DNA from: Quercus robur
Taxonomy: Eukaryota; Streptophyta; Magnoliopsida; Fagales; Fagaceae
Assembly: GCF_932294415.1 (NCBI RefSeq)
Contig: NC_065535.1
Span: 15,352,282 to 15,416,281 of the forward strand
Direction of reading: 5' to 3'
DNA: 64,000 nt
The notes beneath the pieces were generated by a model. It was not told where the DNA came from, did not search any database, and worked only from the letters and a program-made list of their open reading frames with translations. Positions 12,503 to 24,015 of the stretch are shown here, piece by piece (the stretch's first letter is position 1; each line of letters starts with the position of its first letter). Made by a program: the position numbers and the translations under genes.

Positions 12503-12522
12503 TCGGATGTCCCCGAAGGGAC
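12421..12522 (-). ncRNA. U6: U6 spliceosomal snRNA gene
   Basis: The 102-nt minus-strand sequence begins GTCCCTTCGGGGACATCCG and contains the ACAGAGA box, the AGC triad region (GATTAGCATGG) and the 3' end GGTCCAAATTTT. As far as I can recall it is identical over the whole length to the plant U6 consensus. It forms the catalytic core of the spliceosome with U2 and U5. Promoter and terminator are both present and correctly placed, so this looks like a functional locus rather than a pseudogene. Confidence 0.97.
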
Positions 12523-12546
12523 ACTCCTTACTTCTCTCGTTTTCTC

Positions 12547-12556
12547 TTATAAACAT
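12547..12556 (-). promoter_or_regulatory. TATA element of the U6 gene
   Basis: Minus-strand ATGTTTATAA about 25-34 bases upstream of the U6 start. Its spacing from the upstream element (~22-24 bases) is that of plant Pol III snRNA promoters rather than Pol II ones. Confidence 0.8.
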
Positions 12557-12577
12557 ATATAGTTTTGTATAACTAAA

Positions 12578-12588
12578 CGGTGTGGGAC
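12578..12588 (-). promoter_or_regulatory. Upstream sequence element (USE) of the U6 gene
   Basis: Minus-strand GTCCCACACCG matches the plant snRNA USE consensus RTCCCACATCG at 10 of 11 positions and lies ~56-66 bases upstream of the U6 start. Confidence 0.9.
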
Positions 12589-13517
12589 TAGTTGGATCCC
12601 AACTAGAACAGTCTCTAGTTTTTACCAACGTGGCAAACCACGCCTAACGCGTCCCGTCCGTGGACGAATCTGAACCGTTAGTTTGTGCCTTGTGGGACCT
12701 CCTTGTATAATGGAAGTAGTAGATCATCTGAGGAGAAGGTGGATTTCGTAGGTCTCTAGGTTCTAAATTAGAATGATTAGATTACAGACCGCTGATTTGA
12801 CACAATATTTATCACATATATTTTTATAAACCACACGACGTACAAATATAATGTTGTCTTTCATCAAAATAATAATAATAATAATGTTGTCTTTGAATTG
12901 TATTATGGGCTTTCATTTAGGTATGGACTAATGAGTCATGACCCATCTAGTCTAATTCTCGTGTGGACTATCTTTCTACTGCTCTCGAATAATGGACCTT
13001 TGGGTTTGTGATACACACATTAATCCGACAGATCGGTGGCCCATTAGACTTGGGTACTCCATCTCCATGCCATCTTCCAAAAATGAACAAGGCCCAGATA
13101 TAACGAGTAAATGTATATATGTAATTTATTTCAAAAAACAAATTCATGAAAAGATATAATTGATAGATGAAACTGATGGATTCATTTGTACTAATCACAA
13201 CTTAAAAAAAAAAAAAAAAAAAAAACTGTTTTTGTCCCCAAACTTTTTTAAGATTTTTTTTTTCATTAGTTTAGGGATGAAAATAAAATTTTTACAATAG
13301 TTTAAGAACAAAATTTAAAAAAAAAAAACTTATTATATTGAAAATTGATAACTGTAACATTTTTGATTGTTTAAGGACAAAAAAAAAAAAAAATTTAAAA
13401 ACTTAGGGATGAAAATCGAAATTCATGCAAAGTTTAAGAATAAAAACAATATTTTAGCCTTATTATAAATATGATATAAGACATAGTTTCAATTAACAAA
13501 CTGATTTGATGAAAAAA

Positions 13518-13520
<3 letters not shown>
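12589..13520. other. Intergenic DNA upstream of U6
   Basis: Contains a second USE-like motif (minus-strand GTCCCACAAGG, 12688-12698), a small hairpin CGTGG-CAAA-CCACG near 12630-12645, an (ATA)n microsatellite near 12868-12883 and a 21-base A run at ~13204. No gene is supported. Confidence 0.5.
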
Positions 13521-13564
<44 letters not shown>

Positions 13565-13580
13565 GAGAGAGAGAGAGAGA
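13521..13580. repeat. Compound (AT)16...(GA)8 microsatellite
   Basis: Sixteen AT units (13521-13552), a short interruption with G, then GA repeats to 13580. Likely polymorphic. Confidence 0.95.
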
Positions 13581-16246
13581 CATCTTAAATCATATTATAG
13601 ACAAATTTTATATACACGGTATTACAAGTATGTTATTTTAGGACCAAATTTTTTTAAATATATTTAATTTAATCCTACCTACAATTTTTTGGCTATGTCA
13701 TAGTAGATTGGTGACCCGTTACCAATAACCCAAAACCCACATTGCATCAAGTTTTGCCTCGAATTTAATGTTTTATAGCCAACATTAAATATTCCAAAAT
13801 GAGTCATTTTAATAATTTTACTTGAGTTTTTATATAGCAGATTTCATAGAATTTCACAATTTTTTCACAACAAGTTAAGTTGTGAGCATATCATAAATCA
13901 AATCAAAGCTCAAAACAATGGTGTTATGAAAATTTTGTAAAATTTTGTTGTATCCTTCCACTTTCTCTTGCTTAATTGCACGACACAAGTTACAAAGATT
14001 AAGCTTCTCACCAAAAATATTTTGAAAGATGGGTAAGAATTAATTATTTAAACATGATATAGTGACGATTTGATATGAAATGTTGAGGTCGACTTCAAAA
14101 TAATTTAATTATAATTTTTTTTTGAGAAACTATATAATTTAATTATATATAATTCTAATGACATATTTTTTATTCAATATATATATATATATATATATAT
14201 GTCATTATAGGAGACTTGCTGCCCATATTCGAAGTACGACGTCGATTGTAGAAGCTTGCACGATTACCTTTTGCCAAACAAATGCACACGCGTCATATGC
14301 CTCAAACCCATTGGTGCAACAAATCAGCTAGCTTACGTTATCTATCGTATCGATTCGGGGCAGCTTCTAATACCTAATTACAATACATACATGATACATG
14401 ACACACCAATTTCGTTTCATGGTGTTGAATTATCGTTTATTATTAAATCATAGTCTCTCTTCAATAATGTTGTTGAATACAAAAGGTTGACAAAAATGAA
14501 AGGACAATAGTAGTGACATTTGGTTCTACCATATTTTTCTATCCAAAAAACCTTGTCAAGTACTGGTCATATTGATTAGTTAAATTTCGATTTTTTTTAT
14601 TTATAAGTGAGATAATATTATTAATGCAAAGAAGGATCAGGATTCAGGACTCTCTACCATCAAAAGCATACTTTTCTATCTAAATCCCTTGTCAAGTGGT
14701 ATATATTACTATTTAGCTTAGTATATTTTTATATATTAAATTATAACATTGGACTCATTCAAAATAATAATAATAATAATAATAACAACATTGGACCTGC
14801 AGAGAGAGAGAGAGAGATGATACTCTCTGTGTCAAAATTTTGACCTAGGGTAATGCAGGCTTTCCTTGTTTGATATAAACTTTCCATGGGCAGTGCACTT
14901 CATGTTGATCAACCCCAGAAATGTGTTGCATGTGTCAGATAAAATAAGAAAAACTGAGTACTTTTTTATTTCAAACATGTTTGAAGTTATCTTATTCTAC
15001 CTTAATGGGCTTTTTTGTGTTATACTTTGTTTTATTCTAGTTTCATTGGTTTTTTTGAAATATATTTACATAGTTTTCCTTTCAAAGAAAAACTAATATG
15101 ATATTATGAAAAGAAAAGAAAAAGTAGAATTTATTTAATTTTGCTAGCTAGGCACCTTTCTCAATCATCTAACAGCTTTTTTCATAAGAAAAAATATATA
15201 TCATATAGGAAACTGGATAAAGTTAAGCATATCACACGTGAGTTAACTTTCGAAACAATTAAAGGATATAATCCCTTTCGTGAAATAGGCATAAAGTTTT
15301 ATTTGGAATGAAACCTTGTGTGCAGTGCAAGGAGAATTTGAGAAACCTTTTGCTTAGGTCTAAGAGAGAATGTGCGAAGCTAAAAAGCTGTAAAGCCATG
15401 ACCCACGCAGCTCTCACCTTCCCTGATCGCTTGCTTGCTGCGTATTTGATGTGATTTTGTCCAACACACTTGACTCTACTCTCGTTTTATAGCACAAAAT
15501 CCGGTTTATAATTCTGTATTGAGAATCAAGATTTAATAAATAACTATATATTTCTCATTTTCTCATGGCCATATAGTGTTCATTATTATTTTTGTTATTG
15601 TTAATAATAATTTCTTGTACGTAAAGAATATATATTTTTCCTATCAAGAACTCTGTAGTCTAACTAGTTAATGAAAATATTCAATATTTATATCTCTCAT
15701 TTCCCAACTATTGAATTATAAAAACAAAAAAAGAAAACTATCTTTTTCCTGGATAAATTGCTCAATACTTTCTTCAATAAAGTGTCTTAGTTTTTGTAAA
15801 AGTGACTTTGCTTCTTAAAACCTTTTCCTCTCATTTCCTATCCTCTTAGTTGAACTCTAAATTAATTAACCTCATGCTTTATAGGGAGAAATATATTGTC
15901 CAATTGCAAAACTAATTGAAATCCTCATTATCTGGCAGACTAGTTTTCTTATGAACCTTTATGATGATCTTGATTTATATATTTTTAGGTTAAAAATTTT
16001 CAAATTGATACATCAAAAAGTTCATAAATAATTGAAATCCTCAATAAACTTATGTTAAATTTAAATATTTTATAAAATAGATAATTATTGTATATCACTA
16101 AATCTTAAAAATTATTGTATCATCACTAAAAAAATATAATTTTTATTTTATATTATTGAAGTGATACCAAACACAAAATAAAATTAATAGTATATTTAAC
16201 ATTTTCTTTATAATATTCACTTATTAGTCTGTTATATACTTATATT
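13581..16246. other. AT-rich intergenic DNA
   Basis: Holds further microsatellites: (AT)n at ~14177-14201, (AAT)n at ~14766-14784 and (AG)n at ~14804-14818. A worn MITE-like stretch lies near 13850-13960, where TTTTTTCACAACAAGTT is mirrored by AATTTTGTTGTAT. No gene seen. Confidence 0.45.
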
Positions 16247-16261
16247 TACTCATTTGATATC

Positions 16262-16421
16262 TTTTTTTTTAGAGAGTTTCAACCTATGACATCCGCTCCT
16301 GATGATTGTTCTTTCTCATCAGACCAAGACACCAATCAGTTTTTGGTGTAGGCGGGAATTGAACCCTAGATCTCTTATTCAACCATCAGAAACTTTACCA
16401 GTTGAGCTAACTGGAACCCAC
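16262..16421 (-). mobile_element. tRNA-derived SINE with clear target-site duplication
   Basis: On the minus strand it begins with a tRNA-like head: A box TTAGCTCAACTGGTAAAG and B box GGGTTCAATTCCC, the internal Pol III promoter. After a non-tRNA body it ends in an A run. The TSD is 15 bp with one mismatch: TACTCATTTGATATC (16247-16261) and TACTCGTTTGATATC (16422-16436). The length is 160 bp. Confidence 0.88.
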
Positions 16422-16588
16422 TACTCGTTTGATATCATTGTCACAAGAGATGCATACTTTTTCTCCTATCATTTTGGCGTTGTACAAGTCTACAAAAGGG
16501 AATATTACCAAAGGGATGGATCGATGCTATTAAAAGAAATTTAATAGCAAGACTTTATTTTATAATTTTTGGAGAAGAAAGTTAATAA

Positions 16589-16650
16589 CAGGACTCTTTT
16601 TTAGGAGTTTCAACATATTAAAAGACTTTATCAGTTGAGCTAACTAAAAT
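16589..16650 (-). mobile_element. Internally deleted copy of the same SINE family
   Basis: TTAGGAGTTTCAACATATTA followed by AAGACTTTATCAGTTGAGCT joins the tail and the tRNA-like head of the SINE at 16262-16421 with the middle missing. Flanks TTAATAACAGGACTC and TTAATAGCCGGACTT may be a diverged duplication. Confidence 0.55.
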
Positions 16651-18191
16651 CCATAATTAATAGCCGGACTTGATATTATTAATTAGTTACTCCAGAATAG
16701 GCAATAATTATAATGCCAAATGCGTAAATGCCATCGAACCATTTACGAACTGCAATAGGGCTTACATCACCTAGTAGCATTTTCATATTAATTTAATATT
16801 TAGTTTAATATTTTATATAATGAATTATTCAATTTAATAAAAAAAATTTTAAATATTCATAATTTGATAGTTTGAGGGGATGTTTGAACCCTAAATATTT
16901 TCATTAGAAACATTAAAAAGTAAAAGTGCCAACGAGCTGAGTTAAGACTCTTGACAATTAATAACATTTTTTAACATACATAATAACAATTTTTTTTTCT
17001 ATAATAACACACATATGATGAATCAAGCCAAAATAAAAAGTGCATATATTGAAGATATTAAATTTATCAAGGTTCTGTATCAAAAAAAAAAAAAAAATCA
17101 ATGTTCTAATAAAAAAATTACTAAATTATTCATGCCAGTATGCCACAATATATTTTAGTTCTTTTTTCTTGGTGAATACATTAGATATATGCATTGGTGA
17201 GCAGTGATCGTCAAATTGAAGTGGATTTTACTTTAAGTTAGCTCAACAGACCAATTATAAATAATCATAAATAGTTATTAAAAATATTTTTTTATAAGCT
17301 GTTATAATAAGCTATTAATTAAGTTAAATAATATCTTCTAAAAAAAAAAAGGTTTGATAATAGAGTAAGCCAAATTAACTTTATTTTGTTGCTCTTGTTA
17401 ACAACAACAAAAAAAAAAAAAAAAAAAAAAAAACAAATTAATAAGTAACAGGGTACGTGCGTAATTTGATTGTGACGCATCTTCAATGCTAATCTATTAT
17501 TTATATTAATGATTAATCACACATAATATTACTCGTAAAAAAATTCATATATAATATAAATAATTTAGTTTCTTTTCCCCCCTTGTGGGTTTAGGTGTTC
17601 TAAGAACTAAGAGCAAATTGGTAATTGACTAATTGTCAATTTGTCATATACTATTTTGGTAAATAATATAATATGGTTTTTTTTTTCTTCAATAAACAGG
17701 TAAATAATATGGTGGCATGGGTGTATTTTATTGGGGTTTGGTTTACTTACCGTACTTTTTTAACTGGAATTTTCTTTGGTTTAATTGAGAAACTGTCATA
17801 TCACCCACTAACTAAATAAAATGTGGTGATTAAAACTCACTACCACTTGCTATTATGTATTTAAAATAAAAGGAGTCCTTCAATTAAAAAAATACTGGAG
17901 GTAAGTCAAACCTATTTCATTGATTTATGTTAAGAATTAAGTGGACTTTATTGTTTATAGCCATCAAGATCCTTTCCATTTCAAAAACATATAAAGATTC
18001 AAATGCATTATAAATTGGGCAAGCTATAGTTTAATCTCATTCTCAAGGTCCCCCTTAGGAGTTATTAATTTCTTCTTTTTAAAGATAAAACTAGGCAGTA
18101 ACTTGTGTAATGTATGAGAATATTTAATAAAATATGGTTTTTATCTCTCTTTTTTAATTTTTGTCTAAATTCAAAATTTTATGATTATTAT
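16651..18191. other. AT-rich intergenic DNA
   Basis: Only short frames, with a 26-base A run near 17408-17433. No gene or element end recognised. Confidence 0.45.
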
Positions 18192-18959
18192 TGTGGGGGC
18201 CAATTAATCAATAATTATTAAAACCGTGTTAACTGGGCCTGTGGCCCATCCGAGGACGTTAAACTATCTGAGGAGGCCCACATAAGGTTATAAGGGGAAC
18301 CAAATGAAAAGAGGAGTAGATATCACATGAGATGGGTCCAGTATTCGTCCGAGGACAAAATCCTTCTCGGCAATATGTGTCCGAGGACGACCTGAACGTC
18401 GTATTGTCACAAACACACTTGGAAGTTGCATTACCACTAAAGGTGGGACATGAGGCCAAGGGTAAGAAAGAAAAGATAAACAAATATCTTTAACAACTGC
18501 TGCCTCCGCATTAATTGCCTCTCAACCAACTTTCTGGCCTCATTAATGTGGAGGTGATGCCTGAACAGTAATGAAGCAGTCTTACAGCTGCTGGTTGAAG
18601 GTTCCAAGAAGTGTTGGATGGGACAGGAAGGGATCCTTCGAATCCAACCTACACGTGTGTGGTGAAGATGACACCAAGAGGGCAGTATATAATATGGAAG
18701 AATGCATTGAAAGAAGGGATCAGAACTTCTAAACAAGTGATGCTTAGAAGAAAATCTTATGAAATAAAGAACTTAGCTTGTTTCAAGGATAAATTGATCG
18801 TAATATTTGTGTTAATCCATCTAGAAACGTTAAGTTTAATCGTTTTTCTTCTAAAGTTAATCTAGTTCTTTTATATCTACGCTCTACAAATTTATTGTTT
18901 AGGCCTTTACCGTTCGAACCCAATACGAGTTTGGGATCGTTACAAATTGAGTCCTTACA
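18192..18959 (+). mobile_element. Solo LTR A
   Basis: Begins TGTGGGGGCC, ends GAGTCCTTACA, and is flanked by the perfect duplication ATTAT (18187-18191 and 18960-18964). At 768 bp it shares with the other copies the CCGAGGAC motifs, a GATGGGACA block, a TATA region (GCAGTATATAATATGG) and the end region CTCTACAAATTTATTG. No internal region adjoins it. Confidence 0.87.
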
Positions 18960-18980
18960 ATTATAATTATTAATAATCAT

Positions 18981-19591
18981 TGTGGGGCCAGAGAGTTTGT
19001 GACCCTAGCCCATTTCAGGTTAAGGCCCAAGGCCTGCGCCAAGGAGATACAGGGCCGAGGATGTACCATGAGAGCCGTGGACGTCCTAAGGAAATGGCCG
19101 AGGACGAGCTCCTACACGGCATGCCATAAATGCCCCTAAAAGGAAAAGTGATCACAGTGCGGGAACAGCACAAGTGAAAGGCTGCCAGTACTGCAATAAA
19201 GCATTCTGTACCTGACAGAGCCATGCTCTTCAACTTTTACAACCACCCCCAACCACTTTAGGTATGGGCTGATGGGACAAGTATCAGTCTTGGAAAGTCG
19301 ATCCTACACGTGGACGAAGGATAGGGAATACAGGCTAATATAAAAAGAGGGACAAGCAATCCGGAAGAGGTGGCTGGGAAAATAGGCCAGGAACTAGAGC
19401 CTTCCAGCCCGCCTCCAAGAGAAAGACTCCTCGAGCGAATGCGATTTAATTCTGTATAAACACCATGACAAACCACCATCTGGTGACCAATGCCTAGCCT
19501 TCCAAACCCACGCTCTACAAATGATATTGTTTGGGCCTTTTTACGTGCGAACCCAATATCTTTTTGGGTCGATACAAATCATGCCCTTACA
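18981..19591 (+). mobile_element. Solo LTR B
   Basis: Begins TGTGGGGCCAG, ends ATGCCCTTACA, and is flanked by the perfect duplication ATCAT (18976-18980 and 19592-19596). It is 611 bp and of the same family as A, with GATGGGACA, TACACGTGGA and TAATATAAAAAGAGG. It lies only 21 bases downstream of A in the same orientation, yet each has its own TSD, so they are independent insertions. Confidence 0.88.
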
Positions 19592-19717
19592 ATCATTTAT
19601 TATGATTTTTTTTATGTGTTGATATGGTAAGATTATAATGGGTGGTCTAATTATAGATAAAATTTAAAATCATACAAAATATATATATTAGAAGAAACGG
19701 ACGCCATAAGTTGAAAC

Positions 19718-19749
<32 letters not shown>

Positions 19750-19982
19750 AAATGATGTATATAATTGTGAGGTCAAATTACTTCATTTTTATACAATTAC
19801 ATAGCTACTTATTATTAAGCATTTCTATATTGACCTATATATCCTACCTAAAAAAGTTATATAAATATGAAATTTGATAATAATGGTATTTATTATAATT
19901 GTGTATATATACAAAACTATTAAATATATAATTATGATAATCATTAATAAACATTTATTATGATTGAGTTTGAATATAAAAC
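19592..19982. other. AT-rich DNA between solo LTRs
   Basis: Contains an (AT)n repeat near 19718-19748. Its last ~44 bases (19937-19980) recur at 20886-20933 on the other side of the inverted LTR pair. Confidence 0.6.
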
Positions 19983-20885
19983 TGTATGGACTAGATTTAA
20001 GTCCTAAGCCCAAAAGTTAGAAGGATCTAGGCCCAAAGAGTCCAATACAATGAATTTGTAAAAAGTGGGTTGAAAAACTTAGGCTATAATGAGCTAGGTA
20101 GCAATTATAGTGGATCTAAATGACAATAAGGTAAAGATAGACTGGTTTTCTCTAAAGAAAATGGTTCTTGGCACAGTCCGAGAAGATCAGTTCTTATATA
20201 TATATATATATATATTTCTTGAAGTTGATTATAAGTACAGCTCTTATTACTACAATATTTTTTTTTCCTGATCTCTTTGTCTCAGGGCCTCCCTTCTATT
20301 TTATATTATCTTTTTCCTTTCATCTCTGCCCTCCATATGTAAATTAGATTGTTGATATTGATCCTTGTCACATCAACACTTTCCTACCACCGCATTAAAT
20401 ACTCTGTAGTTAACTCTCTGGCCGCATTAATGTGGAAGTGATGTCTGAACAGTGATGTTCAGCCTTACAGCTACACCCCGAGACTTTAGGAAGGTGCTGA
20501 TGGGACAAGAATCAAAACTAGCAACTTGGTCTACATGTGGAGGGTGGAGATGAAAGAAAGAGGATAGTATAAAAGAGAAAGAAGGCCCTGAGGGAGGGGG
20601 GATCGGAGAATTAAGAGAAAATCACTGTAACAATAAGAACTGGACTTGTAATCAAATCCAAAAGAAATATATACAAGAACTAAACTGCTTGGATTGTGCC
20701 GAAGACGATTTTCTTTGGGTAAAACTAGTTTTTCTTTACTTTCTCGTTATCTGGATTCACTATAATTGTTATTCAACTCATTAAAGCCCAGTTTTCCAAC
20801 CTACTCTCTACGTATTCATTGTATTGGACTCTTTGGGCCTAGATCCTATTACCTTTTGGGCTTATGAACCAAATTTGGCCTTACA
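19983..20885. mobile_element. Inverted (head-to-head) pair of LTR 3' halves
   Basis: The left arm, 19983 to ~20389, is the 3' half of the same LTR family in minus orientation (starts TGTATGGAC, contains TTGGACTCTTTGGGCCTAG in reverse). From ~20390 to 20885 a second copy runs in plus orientation and ends TTTGGCCTTACA. The arms align with each other over ~400 bp at roughly 80% by eye, and the 5' halves of both are missing. No 5-bp TSD is visible; instead the block is flanked by ~45-bp direct repeats (19937-19980 and 20886-20933). Confidence 0.75.
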
Positions 20886-21586
20886 ATAATCATTAATAGA
20901 TATTTATTATGATTGATAGTTTAAATATATAAAATAATTTAAGTTTAATTAATGAATAAATATTAGAATATTATTTTTTATGCAAAATATATATTAGAAT
21001 ATTGATGTGTAAAATTGTGAGGATATAAAAGCTTATGTGACAAAATATTATGAGTTCAACAAAAACTATAGAGTAAAATTTAAATTCAATAAAAATATAA
21101 ATTAGAATAAATACATGTAAAATTGAGAGGTTTCCAAATTTTATATAGCCAAAAAACACGAGATCAACCAAAAGTGAAGCGTGTGTTTTTTAAATCATAG
21201 TAGACTACAATAATGAAGAAATATGGTCCAATTAGATTCCTCTATTCTCCTCCAAAAAAAAAAAAAAAAAAATGTAGTTCCCTCTATCTTCTAAAATTGT
21301 TAGAAGATAGAATCTTATTTCCTCTCTTCTGTATTTTTGTTTCTTAAAAAAGAGAAAAAGAAAAAGTAGTGCCCTTTACATTGATATTTATTTAAACAAT
21401 CAAGTTTTTGAACATTTAAAATGAACACAGAGATGGTAAATACTCCCTTTTACTAAGTACATGAAAGGAAGCAAATCAAGATTGAGATATGTCCTCTAAA
21501 GAGTCACTTTAAACGTGCAATGATCATTTATCTCTTGAATAGTTAGATAAAATGGAAAGTTTTTTATTTTATTTTTTTCCTTTGAT
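20886..21586. other. AT-rich intergenic DNA
   Basis: Starts with the second copy of the ~45-bp flanking repeat. The remainder is AT-rich with an A run at ~21255-21272. No gene seen. Confidence 0.5.
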
Positions 21587-21595
21587 TTTAAACCA

Positions 21596-22130
21596 AGGAT
21601 GTCAATACCGTACCGGAGGCCGTATCGGTTTGGCCACCAGTACGATATATTTCGGATACCAGTCAATACCGGTGTACCGTTTCAGGTTTACCACTATTTT
21701 TTATATTTATAAATATATATATATATATATTATAATAAATATAAAAGTTTACCATAAAACATTTCCTCAATTCAGAACTAATTATTCATGGTTTTAAACT
21801 TTAGTATCAATTAAAAGGGAAAAAAATAAAAAAATAAAATTGAAAGCTTAAAAGTTACTATTGCATACTAAGAAAACAAATAATACTAATAAGTTAATGC
21901 AAATAAGTTACCATTCTTTCCTAACAAAAATTCAAAAATTACAAAACTTAAAAAAAAAAAAAAAAACTTTTTTCTGTACCGGCCGGTACACCCGGTACCA
22001 GCCGGTATTGCCCGAAATTGGCCGGTACGGCCGGTATTTTTTCCGGTACGAAACAGGGGGGTTGAGCGTATCGGATTACTGGCCGGTACGGTATATTCCG
22101 GCCGGTACGGTACGGAATTGACAACATTGC
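21596..22130. mobile_element. Non-autonomous DNA transposon with CCGGTACGG-rich ends
   Basis: The left end AGGATGTCAATACCGTACCG and the right end, reversed, GCAATGTTGTCAATTCCG then TACCG form inverted termini. Many CCGGTA/GGCCGGTACGG motifs follow. The flanks TTTAAACCA (21587-21595) and TTTAAACAA (22131-22139) give a 9-bp duplication with one mismatch, typical of Mutator-like elements. The middle is AT-rich and non-coding. Confidence 0.7.
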
Positions 22131-22301
22131 TTTAAACAACAAATAAGGAAAGGTGTTCTATTATGATTTTTGAGTCTTATTGATTTTTTTTTTTTAGTGA
22201 CTTTTAGAATATTTGAAAGGATGAGAGAGAGGATAAATTATAGTTGTTTTTATTGAACATATCAAGAAGTAGTGAAGAACTAATTGCACAATAATAATAA
22301 T

Positions 22302-23114
22302 TGTAAGGACACAATTTGGCTCCCAAACCCAAAGGATGGTTGAACTTAGGCCCAATACAATGAATTTGTAAAGAGTGGGTTAGAAAACTGGGCTTTAATG
22401 AGTTAGACAACAAGTAAGGTGGATCCAGATGATAAGAAAATGAAGATAAACTGGTTTAATCTAAAGAAAATCATCATCAGCACAATCCGAGGAGATCAGT
22501 TCATATATATTTCTTCTCAAATTTGATTACAAGTTCAACTCTTGATTGCTACAATGTTTTTCTCTCAATTTCTCAATCTCTTTCCTTCAGGATCTTCTTT
22601 TTGTTTTATACTCTCTTCCTTTCTTCGTCTCTACCCTCCACGTGTAGAGTAGATGACTGGTGTTGATCTTTGTCCCATCAGCACCTTCCTAAAATCTCTA
22701 GTAGTAGTTGTAAGGCTAAAAATTACTATTCAGGTATCACTTTTTCATTAATGTGGCCAGAGAGTTAACTATAGAGTATTCAATGCGGTGGTAGCAGCTT
22801 TCTCTTTAGATATTTTAGGATTTTCCCATATCCCGCACTTCTGTGATACTTATCTGTATCAATAGAATCTCTTGGAACGTTGCCCTAGATGACAGACCAC
22901 CCCTTCAGACCTCGGCTTTGCTCAATCGAGGAGGCATTCATCCTCGGACCACCCTCATGGACCCTAATGATCAAAACTAATCTCTTCACTTACTAACATG
23001 GACTCTCGTGATAATATTCACCCCTCCTCGGACTACTTTATGTTCTCGGATTGGACCCCCGACCCAATATATACATAGAAATATATATATATTGCTGGGC
23101 CTAACGCCCCTACA
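22302..23114 (-). mobile_element. Solo LTR D (minus orientation)
   Basis: On the plus strand it runs TGTAAGGACAC ... GCCCCTACA and is flanked by the perfect duplication ATAAT (22297-22301 and 23115-23119). At 813 bp it is the same family as A, B and the LTR in the LINE, in reverse orientation. It is the best full-length reference for interpreting the inverted pair at 19983-20885. Confidence 0.87.
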
Positions 23115-23757
23115 ATAATAATAATTATTTTTAGAAACCGAAAATGTTATTGAAGAACGAATATAATAGCTATTAAAAATTATCATTAAACGAGATTGGA
23201 TTAATTTTTTTTTAGAGAATATTATTGAATGAAAGGGTTAACCTAACGTCTTTGTTTTTATTTTTCAAGTCCTAAAATAAATTCTTATGTCTATTATAAT
23301 ATCATGTTCAATTTAGGACACTACCCACCCATAAAAAAAGGCAAATAACCAATTGAACCTACGTCAACCAAAAAAAAAAAAAAAGGTTAAATCTAGATGG
23401 ATATTCTACACATGTTAGAATTGAATCTGTTAAGCACCCAGAGCCCACGGATACCAGTTACCATCAAATTAGAAAAAGGAACAATACTAAAGCAAAAAGA
23501 GTATTTCTAATACCACCCAAAAAAAAAGAAACTCATCATTTTTATTAATAGACTGTAATTAGCTGTTTGTCACTTCTACATATACTCATAACTTTTTTAT
23601 TCACCGATCACAATCAGCCGCATTGAATTGCCACAAAAATTCAGGATTTTTGTGCGGTACTAATTATTTTTGGAAAAACAAAACCCTTTACTACATACAA
23701 GTATAGGGTTATTGTGAGTTGTGACACAAGCACAAACACTTCCCCTCTCGAACTCTT
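23115..23757. other. Intergenic DNA and distal promoter of the GT92 gene
   Basis: AT-rich, with an A run near 23370-23385. No element ends recognised. The last few hundred bases are the likely upstream promoter of the glycosyltransferase gene. Confidence 0.45.
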
Positions 23758-23778
23758 CTTTATATATATAATATACCA
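23758..23778 (+). promoter_or_regulatory. Candidate TATA box of the GT92 gene
   Basis: TCTTTATATATATAATATAC lies ~240 bases upstream of the chosen start codon and would give a ~220-base 5' UTR. The UTR ends in a CT-rich stretch (TTTTTCTCTCTCCAAG) just before the ATG. TATA-like strings are frequent in this AT-rich DNA, so this is a candidate only. Confidence 0.4.
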
Positions 23779-24015
23779 ATAATAAAGCCTTCCTTTTCCT
23801 ACAAACAAACCCAGATCAAAAGTAGTAGAACTACTTCAGTATTAAAAACAAGCCTAAACGCCGAGATGTTCTCTTTAAAGAGAAGTTTCCAATCAACAGA
23901 AAACACAAATTTTTGTGTAACCCACCTCCCAATCTTTCCATATAAATCCAATCCCAATTTTGATACTCCCACCACCGCTTTGTATTTCAATTTTTTTTTC
24001 TCTCTCCAAGAAAAA

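Noticed and set aside
23866..24015. 50-codon N-terminal extension of the GT92 reading frame
   Set aside because: It would put a hydrophilic, non-conserved leader before the membrane anchor; the CT-rich sequence before 24016 looks like a 5' UTR.
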